Source: Hanleya hanleyi (taxonomy: Eukaryota > Mollusca > Polyplacophora > Lepidopleurida > Hanleyidae). From it: a stretch of 64,000 bases of DNA. Where the stretch lies: assembly GCA_036873755.1 (NCBI GenBank), contig JAVTVY010039283.1:1-64000 (forward strand), written 5' to 3'. Positions 1 through 12,039 of this stretch are shown here, in pieces (position 1 is the first letter of the stretch; each line of letters begins with the position of its first letter). The translations under genes and the position numbers were made by a program. A model generated the notes under the pieces. The model worked only from the letters and a program-made list of their open reading frames with translations, did not search any database and had not been told where the DNA came from.

Positions 1-340
1 TAACATTGGAAGTCACTGGGGTCTTAGGTAGGGGCAGATAACTCTTGCTAGGCCGCCAGCTGATCGGAAGCGACGTCACAGGAAGTGACCCGGATGTTAC
101 CGGATGCCACGTGACCGGATGTGACCTTTGACCCGGATGTCACCGGATGTGACGTCATAATGACGCCATCGTGACGTCACAGGAAGTGATCCAGTTGTCA
201 CGTGACCGGATGTGACCTTTGATCCGGATGTCACCGGATGTGACGTCATAGTGACGCCATCGTGACGCCACCTGCACATCAGACTCACTCCTCAGCCTCA
301 AAAATGCTAATGAATTTGCCGCCTTTCTAGTACTCAAGTC
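1..340. repeat. GC-rich dispersed repeat with CRE and DR1-like motifs
   Basis: The stretch alternates short GC-rich blocks such as GTGACCTTTGACCCGG and TGACGTCA. Related blocks occur at about 12345-12445, 13230-13300, 22385-22530, 36815-36925 and 37495-37545, so this is a dispersed family and not a unique promoter. TGACCTTTGACCC at 122-134 and a one-base variant at 213-225 read on the minus strand as direct repeats of AGGTCA-like half-sites spaced by one base. The opening bases resemble, in reverse complement, the region that follows the blocks at 22.5 and 36.9 kb. Open frames here are by-products of the repetition. Confidence 0.7.
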
Positions 341-342
341 AC

Positions 343-2324
343 GTGAATTTCCTCCGCGGAGGAAATTAATTATATCCGCGGAGGAAATATTATATCCGCG
401 GAGGAAATATTATATCCGCGGAGGAAATATTATATCCGCGGAGGAAATATTATATCCGCGGAGGAAATGATTATATCCGCGGAGAAAATATTATATCCGC
501 GGAGGAAATATTATATCCGCGGAGGGAATGATTATATCCGCGGAGGAAATATTATATCCGCGGAGGAAATATTATATCCGTGGAGGAAATGATTATATCC
601 GCGGAGGAAATATTACATCCGCGGAGGAAATATTATATCCGCGGGAGAAATGATTATATCCGCGGAGGAAATATTATATCCGCGGAGGAAATGATTATAT
701 CCGCGGAGGAAATATTATATCCGCGGAGGAAATATTATATCCGCGGAGGAAATATTATATCCTCGGAGGAAATGATTATATCCGCGGAGGAAATATTATA
801 TCCGCGGAGGAATATTATATCCGCGGAGGAAATGATTATATCCGCGGAGGAAATATTATATCCGCGGAGGAAATATTATATCCGCGGAGGAAATGATTAT
901 ATCCGCGGAGGAAATATTATATCCGCGGAGGAAATATTATATCCGGGGAGGAAATGATTATATCCGCGGAGGAAATATTATATCCGCGGAGAAAATATTA
1001 TATCCGCGGAGGAAATGATTATATCCGCGGAGGAAATATTATATCCGCGGAGAAAATATTATATACGCGGAGGAAATGATTATATACGCGGAGCAAATAT
1101 TATATCCGCGGAGGAAATGATTATATCCGCGGATGAAATGATTATATCCGCGGAGGAAATATTATATCCGCGGAGGAAATATTATATCCGCGGAGAAAAT
1201 GATTATATCCGCGGAGGAAATATTATATCCGCGGAGGAAATATTATATCCGCGGAGGAAATTATTATATCCGCGGAGGAAATATTATATCCGCGGAGGAA
1301 ATATTATATCCGCGGAGGAAATATTATATCCGCGGAGGAAATATTATATCCGCGGAGGAAATATTTATATCCGCGGAGGAAATATTATATCCGCGGAGGA
1401 AATATTATATCCGCGGAGGAAATGATTATATCCGCGGGGGAAATATTATATCCGAGTAGGAAATATTATATCCGCGGAGGAAATGATTACATCCGCGGAG
1501 GAAATATTATATCCGCGGTGGAAATATTATATTCGCGGAGGAAATGATTATATCCGCGGAGGAAATATTATGTCCGCGGAGGAAATATTATATCCGCGGA
1601 GGAAATATTATATCCGCGGAGGAAATGATTATATCCGCGGAGGAAATATTATATCCGCGGAGGAAATATTATATCCGCGGAGGAAATGATTATATCCGCG
1701 GAGGAATATTATATCCGCGGAGGAAATATTATATCCGCGGAGGAAATGATTATATCCGCGGAGGAAATATTATATCCGCGGAGGAAATATTATATCCGCG
1801 GAGGAAATGATTATATCGAGGAAATATTATATCCGCGGAGGAAATATTATATCCGCGGAGGAAATGATTATATCCGCGGAGGAAATGATTATATCCGCGG
1901 AGGAAATATTATATCCGCGGAGGAATGATTATATCCGCGGAGGAAATATTATATCCGCGGATAGCCACATTATATCCGCGGAGGAAATGATTATATCCGC
2001 GGAGGAAATATTATATCCGCGGAGGAAATATTATATCCGCGGAGGAAATGATTATATCCGCGGAGGAAATATTTTACGTATCCAAAGTGAGGAAATATTA
2101 TATCCGCGGAGGAAATGATTATATCCGCGGAGGAAATATTATATCCGCGGAGGAAATATTATATCCGCGGAGGAAATATTATATCCGCGGAGGAATGATT
2201 ATATCCGCGGAGGAAATATTATATCCGCGGAGGAAATATTATATCCGCGGAGGAAATGATTATATCCGCGGAGGAAATATTATATCCGCGGAGGAAATAT
2301 TATATCCGCGGAGGAAATTATATT
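343..2324. repeat. Minisatellite of 20/21-bp CCGCGG units (~2 kb)
   Basis: Close to one hundred head-to-tail copies of two unit types: a 20-mer GGAGGAAATATTATATCCGC and a 21-mer in which ATATT becomes ATGATT. The order of the two types is irregular but often runs two short then one long, giving a 61-bp higher-order unit. The first unit is a palindrome (TTTCCTCCGCGGAGGAAATT). A few units are interrupted, for example near 1960 and 2075. The units lack stop codons in the forward frames, so long spurious reading frames rich in SAEEILYPRRK-like repeats appear. There is no sign of a real gene. Confidence 0.95.
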
Positions 2325-3715
2325 TGGTGTTTTTCAAGAATTTCGTAGGTTTTTCTTCGATTTTGTCTCTGTTTTTACGTCGTTGAACACGGAAAATTCG
2401 CAGAATATTGCTATGAATTCGCTGAAAATTCAGTTGATTTCTTGGAAAATACAAAGAAAATCTAGAAAATTAAGTTGGTTTCTTCGGAAATAGAAGAAAA
2501 ACATAGGAAATCAAAAGAAAACGACAATGGCCCTAACGGGCCACCGTAACTATATGAGATGTACGCAGTGAGTGTTGCAGATAGTTTATGTTTATTTGGT
2601 TAATTACTCAAGAGTAATCATATTCACGGTGTCATATTTACTCAGTGTCTTGCGTATGTTAATATTATTTCATATTGGTATGCATTCCTGATAAATATTA
2701 CACAACGTCCATATATACAATCGGTCCTTCCCACATGACCACCTCATCACAGCGGTGATTAGACCCATGACAGCAGTCTTTATGCTCTAGCACAGTTCCG
2801 AAGAACTTTCTCGTACTTTCTATAGGACTGATCACACACAGGTACTGCTCTCTACGCGACTAGATTCGTTGAGAACATGGAAAAAATCAAGAATCTAGCC
2901 TCATTATTTATTATTAAATATTTTGAGATATATTTTGTTGATGAAACAACGGCTATTACCGGGTGTAAGAAAAGAATGTTCATATTGCGGAGTAATTTCT
3001 ACGCTGAGAGCGTGTTAACGCTATTTCAGTTGCGGGCAGTGCTTGAAGCCAAGACGGAAGTCGTTGAGCTCATATGCGCTGCTCTGAACAATCTAGCTCA
3101 AGAACTCCACAAGTAACCTCTGGTCATGCGGATTTCCGGAAGCGGAAAAGGGGTCACATTCGCACATGCGCACAATTAATTTTCGGCGGAACCAATATCA
3201 CGTTCACCTATTTCCGTATTGGCGGAACATAGCACAGCTGGTGAGTTCTGGGGATAGATTGCTATTATTCAACTAAACATAGAAATACCTTTGTATAATT
3301 CGAATGTATTATGTACTTATGGTTAAATTTGACTTTATTTCACAATAAAATGCGACCGGATCGCTCGATTATCAAAGGCACTATTTCGTAGCCGGCCCAC
3401 TACGTGATCGCCACACGCTTCACATGGGTGGCTCTTTGTGTGAGAGGCTAAGTTCCGCCAATGCGGAAATAGTCAAACATGAGATTGTATTCGGAATTCG
3501 CCCACACAGACGCAATAATCGAGGAAACGTCTCGCCAGAAATCCGTCTTACCGCCTGATTCGTGGGTCCATACTTCATGTAAGAAAGCACGAGAGAGATA
3601 TCCTCTCCTTATTGGCGTTTACGCCAATGGCATTCAACTTTAATAGGGTGGGTGGGTGGGTGGGTGGTGGTGGTGGTTGGAGACCGTGATACATGGACAT
3701 TGAACAAGGACTATT
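2325..3715. other. Unannotated sequence; one doubtful small ORF
   Basis: AT-rich sequence without a recognisable element. A 79-codon frame (2877-3116, +) starting MEKIKNLASL and rich in Leu/Ile/Glu resembles nothing I recognise; it lacks visible splice or poly(A) context and is not called. A GGGT/GGT run lies at about 3649-3677. Confidence 0.4.
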
Positions 3716-4262
3716 TCTGTGACCGGCAGAATGAAGCGACAGAATGGCCGTATGCTGTCTGTTTTGGGGGAGACGTCAGAATGGCAGAATGAAAATCGTG
3801 GCCGTGTAGGCCTTCTTTTATTTTGGCGACGGCACTATGGCACAATGAAGCTCTCTCAATTTATCAAGTATTTACAAATAGGACTATTACTGTGGCCGGC
3901 AGAATGAAGCGGCAGAATGACCGTAGTCTCCGTTATTTGGGGAAGACGGCAGAATGGCACAATGAAAATTATGGCCTTGTACTCGTTTTTTTTTATCACG
4001 GCAGAATGTCTCAATTAAACTTTCTCAATTGATCAACTATTTAATTAGTCTTTTTTTTTTATCACGGCAGAATGATCCAACCGATCCAATTCAACATTTC
4101 CAACTTATCATCTATTTAAAATATAAAAACTAGAAGGATTTCTCTTTTTTTTTGGGTGCACGGCACAATGTCACTTTCTCAATGTATGAAGTATTTCAAA
4201 TACAAGGATTTCTGTGATCGGAAGAATGAAGTGACAGACTGACCGTACTCTTTGTTAATTTT
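3716..4262. repeat. GGCAGAATG tandem repeat, three degenerate units
   Basis: Blocks containing CGGCAGAATGAAGCG, TGGCACAATGAA and CTCAATTTATCAAGTATTT recur about every 180 bp (near 3720, 3895 and 4190, with partial copies between). The core words are the reverse complement of the CATTCTGCC/CATTGTGCC words that fill 8.7-10.0 kb, so this is the same family in the opposite orientation on the other side of the 40-bp array. Confidence 0.75.
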
Positions 4263-5190
4263 GTTTAGACACAAAATGTGTCAATGTTACATACATATAT
4301 GTAGGAGGATTTGACATCGATTGAAAAATGTAGGCCTACATATACAGCAAGGCTACCAAAGAGCTCGCCTGGTATTTCCTTCCGATATGTATTATTCTTT
4401 CCTTGCCATGCTTCATCCACTCCAGTTGTGTACCAATTCATAAACATCCCCTCCATCGTGAAATGATGGGACAATGTGTATGGCATGTGTATGGCAAGTT
4501 TAGGCTCAATTGTTTTACTTAATTGGAAAGTAAAGCAGAGCCTGTGTTCAGTGATCCGTCAGTTCAGCTACTTGGATAGTTTCTTTGGTCGCTGTTCTAT
4601 CTCTTAATCTGCATGCATGCGAGACCTTGGAAAGTAAAGCAGAGCCTGTGTACTGATCCGCGAGTTCAGCTGCTTGGGTTCTAAAACTTAAGTATTTTGT
4701 GGAAAATACGTCTCGTCACAAATTATGTAAAGATTAGTTGTAAAAATATTTATTGTTATATAAATAGGCCGATTCTCTGCAAATGTTATCATTACCCGAA
4801 CACATCCTCCAGTGCGGAGGCAAGGAGTAGGGGGAGGGGGCGGTGCGTCCCCCTGTCACCAGGTCTTAAATCCGAGAGTGTCTCCTGATCAGTACTCCAT
4901 TTCTGTGGAGTGTTTGTTGGCGGTTTCAAGTCATAAATCTTTAAGCCATCCGGAATGACCCGAATATTTCAGGGAACATATTTTCGAAGGATCTGGTCTG
5001 TTTGATGCTGTGTTTTGTATTGGTAATTTTGGTGCATCTTCCATGTAAGGATCACGAAATTGGCGAAGAGTGTCTTTTAGCGGCTTTTGAAACATTTCCA
5101 TAAGGGGTCGGTGGTCGGGCTGAGAGTGGTAAATCACTTTGCCTGTCGGCCTATACTACTGCGGTAATGTATCTCTTCATAGAAACGGCG
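4263..5190. other. Unannotated sequence with a short local duplication
   Basis: The phrase GGAAAGTAAAGCAGAGCCTG appears at about 4526 and again at about 4629, followed both times by a similar 40 bp. A G/C-rich patch lies at about 4810-4860. I see no gene. Confidence 0.4.
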
Positions 5191-5194
5191 TTAC

Positions 5195-8100
5195 GGCGTT
5201 TGGCAGTGTCAACCAGTGTTAGGGAGGAATGTATGTCAAGTCGAGTGTCAAAGCGGTGTTAGGGAGGAATGTACGTGAAGTCGAATGTCAACCAGTGTTA
5301 GGGAGGAATGTATGTCAAGTCGAGTGTCAAAGCGGTGTTAGGGAGGAATATATGTCAAGTCTAATGTCAAAGCGGTGTTAGGGAGGAATGTGCGTGAATT
5401 CGAGTGTCAACCAGTGTTAGGGAGGAATGTATGTGAAGTCGAGTGGCAAAGCGGTGTTAGGGAGGAATGTACGTGAAGTCGAGTGTCAAAGCGGTGTTAG
5501 GGAGGAACGTATTTGAAGTCGAATGTCAAAGCGGTGTTAGGGAGGAATGTATGTGAAGTCGACTGTCAAAGCAGTGTTAGGGAGGAATGTAAGTGAAGTC
5601 GAGTGTCAAAGCGGTGTTGGGGAGGAATGTATGTCAGGTCGAGTGTCAAAGCGGGATTAGGACTTAGGGTTAGGTATGCTTCATAACTATCAGGTTTAGG
5701 GTCAGTTCAGCTATAGAAGTCAGATAATTTCTCCACCAAAGCGTAACTAGGGTAATGTCGAAGCTGGGTGTTAGGCATGAGTGTGCTTGAAGTTGACTTT
5801 CAAAGCACTGTTAGGAAGGAATATATTTGAAGTGCAGTGTCAAAGCGGTATTAGGGAAAAATGTACGTGCAATCGAGTGTCAAAGCTGTATTAGGGAGGA
5901 ATGTATGTTTAGGTGACTGTCAAAGCAGTGTCACGGAATGTATGTCAAGTCGAATGTCAAATTGTTGTTAGGGAGGAATGTACGTGGAGTCAAGTGTCAA
6001 AGCGGTGTTAGGGAGGAATGTATGTGAAGTCGAGTGTCAAAGCGATGTTAGGGAGGAATGTACGTCCAGTCGAGTGTCAAAGCGGTGTTAGGGAGGAATG
6101 TACGTCAAATCGAGTGTCAAAGCGGTGTTAGGGAGGAATGTACGTGAAGTCGAGTGTCAACCAGTGTTAGGGAGGAATGTATGTCACGTCGAGTGGCAAA
6201 GCGGTGTTAGGGAGGAATGTATGTGAAGTCGAGTGTCAAAGTGGTGTTAGGGAGGAACGTATTTGAAGTTGAATGTCAAAGCGGTGTTAGGGAGGAATGT
6301 ATGTGAAGTCGAATGTCAAAGCTGTGTTAGGGAGGAATGTATGTGAAGTCGAGTGTCAAAGCTGTGTTAGGGAGGAATGTATGTAATGTTGAGTGTCAAA
6401 GCAGTATTAGGACTTAGGGTTAGGTATGCTTCATAACTATCAGGTTTAGGGTCATTTCAGCTATAGAAGTCAGATAATTTCTCCACCAAAGCGTAACTAG
6501 GGTAATGCCGAAGCTGGGCGTTCAGCATGAGTGTGCTTGAAATTGACTTTCAAAGCACTGTTAGGAAGGAATATATCTGAAGTGCAGTGTCAAAGCGGTA
6601 TTAGGGAAAAATGTACGTGCAATCGAGTGTCAAAGCTGTATTAGGGAGGAATGTATGTTTAGGTGAGTGTCAAAGCAGTGTCACGGAATGTATGTCAAGT
6701 CGAATGTCAAATTGTTGTTTGGGAGAAATGTATGTGGAGTCAAGTGTCAAAGCGGTGTTAGGGAGGAATGTATGTAAAGTCGAGTGTCAAAGCGGTGTCA
6801 GGGAGGAATGTACGTCAAGTCGAGTGTCAAAGCGGTGTTAGGGAGGAATGTATGTCAAATCGAGTGTCAAAGCGGTGTTAGGGAGGAATGTACGTGAAGT
6901 CGAGTGTCAACCAGTGTTAGGGAGGAATGTATGTCAAGTCGAGTGGCAAAGCGGTGTTAGGGAGGAATGTATGTGAAGTCGAGTGTCAAAGTGGTGTTAG
7001 GGAGGAATGTATTTGAAGTTGAATGTCAAAGCGGTGTTAGGGAGGAATGTATGTGAAGTCGACTGTCAAAGCTGTGTTAGGGAGGAATGTATGTGAAGTC
7101 GAGTGTCAAAGCGGTGTTAGGGAGGAATGTATGTAATGTTGAGTGTCAAAGCGGTATTAGGACTTAGGGTTAGGTATGCTTCATAACTATCAGGTTTAGG
7201 GTCATTTCAGCTATAGAAGTCAGATAATTTCTCCACCAAAGCGTAACTAGGGTAATGTCGAAGCTGGGCGTTCAGCATGAGTGTGCTTGAAGTTGACTTT
7301 CAGAGCACTGTTAGGAAGGAATATATCTGAAGTGCAGTGTCAAAGCGGTATTAGGGGAAAATGTACGTGCCATCGAGTGTCAAAGCTGTATTAGGGAGGA
7401 ATGTATGTTTAGGTGAGTGTCAAAGCAGTGTCACGGAATGTATGTCAAGTCGAATGTCAAATTGTTGTTAGGGAGAAATGTATGTGGAGTCAAGTGTCAA
7501 AGCGGCGTTAGGGAGGAATGTATGTGAAGTCGAGTGTCAAAGCGATGTTAGGGAGGAATGTACGTCAAGTCGAGTGTCAAAGCGGTGTTAGGGAGGAATG
7601 TATGTCAAATCGAGTGTCAAAGCGGTGTTAGGGAGGAATGTACGTCAAGTCGAGTGTCAACCAGTGTTAGGGAGGAATGTATGTCAAGTCGAGTGGCAAA
7701 GCGGTGTTAGGGAGGAATGTATGTGAAGTCGAGTGTCAACGTGGTGTTAGGGAGGAATGTATTTGAAGTTGAATGTCAAAGCGGTGTTAGGGAGGAATGT
7801 ATGTAATGTTGAGTGTCAAAGCGGTATTAGGACTTAGGGTTAGGTATGCTTCATAACTATCAGGTTTAGGGTCATTTCAGCTATAGAAGTCAGATAATTT
7901 GTCCACCAAAGCGTAACTAGGGTAATGTCGAAGCTGGGCGTTCAGCATGAGTGTGCTTGAAGTTAACTTTCAAAGCACTGTTAGGAAGGAATATATCTGA
8001 AGTGCAGTGTCAAAGCGGTGTTAGGGAAAAATGTATGTGGAGTCGAATGTCAAAGCAGTCTTAGGGTTGCATTGTACGTGAAGTCCAGTGTCAACCGGTG

Positions 8101-8567
8101 TTAGGGAGGAATGTATGTAAAGTCGAGTGTCAAAGCGGTGTTAGGGAGGAATGTATGTCAAGTCAAGTGTCAAAGCAGTGTTAGGGAGGAGTACGTCAAG
8201 TCGACTGTCAAAGCGGTGTTAGGGAAGAATGTATGTCAGGTCGAGTGTCAAAGCGGGATTAGGACTTAGGGTTAGGTATGCTTCATAACTATCAGGGTTT
8301 GGGTCAGTTCAGCTATAGAAGTAAGATAATTTCTCCACCAAAGCGTAACTAGGGTAATGTTGAAGCTGGGTGTTAGGCATGAGTGTGCTTGAAGTTGACT
8401 TTCAAAGCACTGTTAGGAAGGAATATATCTGAAGTGCAGTGTCAAAGCGGTATTAGGGAAAAATGTACGTGCAATCGGGTGTCAAAGCTGTATTAGGGAG
8501 GAATGTATGTTTAGGTGAGTGTCAAAGCAGTGTCACGGAATGTATGTCAAGTCGAATGTCAAATTGT
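5195..8567. repeat. ~40-bp minisatellite with TTAGGG in each unit and a higher-order unit
   Basis: Units of about 40 bp read GTGTCAAAGCGGTGTTAGGG followed by AGGAATGTACGTGAAGTCGA. A different spacer block beginning GACTTAGGGTTAGG, about 250 bp with its degenerate neighbours, interrupts the array at about 5659, 6410, 7159, 7829 and 8260. The spacing is therefore roughly 750, 750, 670 and 430 bp. This higher-order structure points to amplification of a ~750-bp segment, with later unit losses at the right end. Most units keep an exact TTAGGG. Confidence 0.95.
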
Positions 8568-10035
8568 ACCTTGTATAGTGTAATAGCTAATTATTTAGCA
8601 ACTATCTCCAATTAGAAAGCAGGATTGGCTTTGATTGTGACGTTGCAAAGTGACGCTCTCAAGAAAAACATCTTCATTCTGATGCACTTCATTGTGACGT
8701 TACAGGGTTAGGCTCACCCTTTCCTTCCATTCTGCCGGTTCAAAGTGCCGGCAGAAGAAAAGTCTCTGATTTTCCATTGTGCCGCTGCATTCTGCCGTAA
8801 AGAACTAAAGTGACTGTGTTTCATTGTGACGCTGCAGCGTCAGTACGAAAAAAGATGGTCTTAAATTTTTCATTGTGACGTGCCATTCTGCCGTACCGAG
8901 AAAAAGTAATGTTTCTGATGATCAATTAAACACTTTATTTCCTTCCATTCTGTCGCTTCAAAGTGCCGGCAGAAAGAAAGTCTTTCATTTTCCATTGTGC
9001 CGTTCCATTTCGTAGAGGGAAAAAGTGATTGTGTTATATTGTGATGCTGGTAAGCAGGATTGACTTTGATTGTGACGTTGCAAAGTGACGCTCTGATGAA
9101 AGACATGTTCATTCTGACGCACTTCATTGTGACATTACAGGGTTAGGCTCTCTTCCATCCTGTCGCTTCAAAGTGCCGGCAGAAAGAAAGTATTTCATTT
9201 TCCATTGTGCCGTTCCATTCTGCCGTAGAGGGAAAAAGTGATTGTGTTATGTGATGCTGAGAAGCAGGATTTACTTTGATTGTGACGTTGCAAAGTGACG
9301 CTCTGAAGAAAGACATGTTCATTCTGACGCACTTCATTGTGACGTTACAGGGTTAGGCTCACCCTTCCTTCCATTCTGCCGGTTCAAAGTGTCGGTAGAA
9401 GAAAATTCTCTCATCTTCCATTGTGTCGCTGCATTCTGCCGTAAAGAGGTAAAGGGACTGTCTTTCATTGTGACGTTGCAGCGTCGGTTCGAAAAAATAT
9501 GGTCTTAAATTTTTCATTGTGTCATTCCATTCTGCCGTACTGACAAAACAGGTACCTTGTATAGCAACTACCTCCAATTAGAAAGCAGGATTGGCTTTGA
9601 TTGTGACGTTGCAAAGTGACGCTCTCAACAAAGACATCTTCATTCTGACGGACTTCATTGTGACGTTACAGGGTTAGGCTCAACCCTTCCTTTCATTCTG
9701 CCGGTTCAAAGTGCCGGCGGGCAGAAAGAGAGAGAGTCTTTCATTTTCCATTGTGCCGTTCCATTCTGCCGTAGAGGGAAGAAGTCATTGTGTTATATTG
9801 TGATGCTGGTAAGCAGGATTTGACTTTGATTGTGACGTTGCAAAGTGACGCTCTCAAGAAAGACATGTTCATTCTGATGCGCTTCATTGTCACGTTACAG
9901 GGTTAGGCTCACCCTTCTTTCCATTCTGCCGGTTCAAAGTGCCGGCAGAAGAAAACTCTCTGATTTTCCATTGTGCCGCTGCATTCTGCCGTACCGAGAA
10001 AAGGTCATGTTCCTGATGACAAATTGAAAAGTCAA
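8568..10035. repeat. CATTCTGCC/TGTGACGTT complex tandem repeat
   Basis: About five units of 210-430 bp begin near AAGCAGGATTGGCTTTGATT (8620, 9052, 9263, 9583, 9817). Each continues with TGTGACGTTGCAAAGTGACG, CATTGTGACGTTACAGGGTTAGG and CATTCTGCCGGTTCAAAGTG. Units differ by internal deletions. The minus-strand open frames (for example 8870-9127) simply read through the repeat. Confidence 0.9.
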
Positions 10036-10439
10036 CTTCATTTCCTTCCATTAAGAAGGTGCAAAGAGCGTTGACAAAGACAGAGCTGTACTCTGCTGTA
10101 CAAAGAAACTACTTTGAACCACATTGTGTTTCATTAATATGGCACTTGTACGGCTGAAAATAAGAGAATGGTGCAGGTTTTCCACCCTCTTATAGTCTCT
10201 CTCGTGCTTCCTTACATGAAGTATCCACCGATTCGTGCTTGTTGTTTCGTTCTCATTACTCACCATGCTTATATATGGGAAAGTATGGTTCTCTATAGTA
10301 AAAGTAAATCGCATATTTTCAAATTATTTCCAAAGGATATGTGACATTAACATAGCAAAATCTCCGTTGTATATGACGGTTATAAAACTGACTTCTTTTC
10401 AATCCAAAAAGCTGAAAAATCTTATTTTTCTGGAAGTTT
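10036..10439. other. Sequence between satellite and polymerase remnant
   Basis: No repeat unit or domain is recognisable. An open frame beginning at 10235 runs into the polymerase remnant, but its first ~65 codons show no polymerase features. Confidence 0.35.
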
Positions 10440-12032
10440 ACATATTGAAGTATAAAAGACCGACCGCGTTTCAGTTTGACGGCTGCTACTGGCATGTTCA
10501 TGAGTGTTCAGGTGGCCGCCGGGGAATGCACGCTGCAGCATTACGTCAGGAGGTGGACAAGAACCGCGAAGCGAAGTTCGTCGAATGTCCACCCATGTTA
10601 AAAAATACGGAGGTGGAGCGAGACGACATCGGGCCCACCATCGGTTTTCTGTCCAACGGACAATTTAAAATGGCAATCAACATTTTCGCTCCGCGAAAAA
10701 GTGCGGATTTTGGCCTGCCAGATATTCAATTCCGGACACGATCAACCCTGTAGTGGCGCGTAGGTGCGATCAACAAGCAATTGTTGTATCCTCGTTTGAA
10801 GAAATGGTTACGTCCAGCAGGGTGATACTATAGACATCAGTTAGTAGAAAGGCAGGAAGAATTATCATGCTGTCAGAATCGGGCGACTTTGCGAAACCGT
10901 GGCAATTGTGGATTGCACCCTATGCTGATCGGAAGTATGCATGGCAAAAATCCTGCTGGGCCTTACTGCGCTAGTACCTGCGCCACGGCTTAGAATTCAT
11001 CAAAATCTACCAAGTGGTGCATGGAGTTTATACCCAAGGCCTGTTTCAATGACTTTGCCGAGGTCGCGATCGCCGCCCGTTGCCAAGAAGATGCGATACC
11101 AGTAGAGCTATAATCGGGGAAACGATGAAGTTGCTTGGCAAGAGGGGGTATGGTAAAACCGTAACCAACCTGGACCACCACTTCGACATCCAGATTTGCA
11201 CCACCAAACAAGCCCACAAGCGGCTTAACTCACCCTGTACCTTCACATGCAGGCCATTGATGACACCACGTACCAAGTAACCTCAAGCAAAAAGGCCAAC
11301 ACTTACATCCTTCCACTACAGATCGGGTGTACCAGCTGACCAAACTCCGTATGCTAGAATTTATATACGACTTCCTGTGTGTATTTTTCGACCCTCGGAC
11401 TGGCAGCTGATCGAGATGGACATAGATTCAAAATAAATGGCCGTCCCCAACCCGGAATCCTTTGTCAAACCAGAACTGCAGACCCAGTACGAAGCTGAAC
11501 GGGATCAGTGGTTGCCGCGAATAGACCATATTACGCCTTTGACAAAAGGACCACAGGGTCTTCAAGTTGGGATGAACCTGTGTGATGGCTAAGAATGTTC
11601 TGAGGTTTATTGTTCTTTCTCATATCATTTTCTATTGCAACTAAGGACGGACACTCATCTCCAATGTGGAGAAAAATGTCCTAGCTGGGTTAAAAGATAG
11701 GAGCCGGACACTCGTAGCCACCGGACATTCTTAGCCTCCGCACGGACAATGCCATGATCGCCCTTTCATCCAAAACCCACTTTTGCGATGGTGAAGCTCA
11801 CAACAACGACAACAAGTTCAGTTGTAAAGGATTCAGCCGGTGGGATAATAACATCACCAAAGGCATGTACCTCGATGTGCTCCAGAGAGAGTTCAGTGCA
11901 GGGGGACAAACAAAGGATTCCAGGTCGTCTAGAACACGGTACAAACCTTCACCCAGTAGCGGGACCTTTTCGCCTACTTCTACCCGAAGCGCAAAGTTCT
12001 TCCAGATGGTGTCACCACGACATATCTAGATA
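10440..12032 (+). pseudogene. Family-B DNA polymerase remnant (Polinton/Maverick or adintovirus type)
   Basis: Five stretches of one protein-primed-type B polymerase lie in correct order on the plus strand, in shifting frames. They are a GCYWHVHEC block (~10480); a CPPMLKNTEVERDDIGP block (~10588); a fingers-motif block around ETMKLLGKRGYGKTVTN (~11124-11175), where the usual Asn-Ser before x-Tyr-Gly is replaced by Lys-Arg; a palm block with a DTDS-like DIDS followed by a stop (~11425); and C-terminal blocks SSKTHFCDGE, KFSCKGF and YLDVLQ (~11766-11885), ending near a YFYPKRK-like stretch (~11975). The family replicates linear DNA of self-synthesising transposons and related viruses. Many stops and frameshifts, a MITE insertion at 11577-11745 and changed catalytic-motif residues show it is dead. 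No other Polinton gene (integrase, packaging ATPase, capsid) is visible nearby. Confidence 0.8.
11577..11745. mobile_element. MITE, CCGGTGTG..GGCTAAGA family, copy 1
   Basis: The ends are CCTGTGTGATGGCTAAGAAT and the inverse of its relative (CATTCTTAGCCTCCGCACGG). The same family occurs at 16875-17045 and 53092-53240. It carries no coding sequence and interrupts the polymerase remnant between its palm and C-terminal blocks, so it arrived after that gene was present. Confidence 0.8.
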
Positions 12033-12039
12033 TTTAGAG

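Noticed and set aside
343..2324. Several overlapping plus-strand ORFs up to 136 codons encoding SAEEILYPRRK-type repeats
   Set aside because: They are translations of one minisatellite in several frames; frames change every 61 bp and there is no start context, splice site or domain.
2877..3116. Small protein-coding gene (79 codons)
   Set aside because: There is no recognisable family, no splice or poly(A) context, and the length is within chance expectation for 64 kb of AT-rich DNA.
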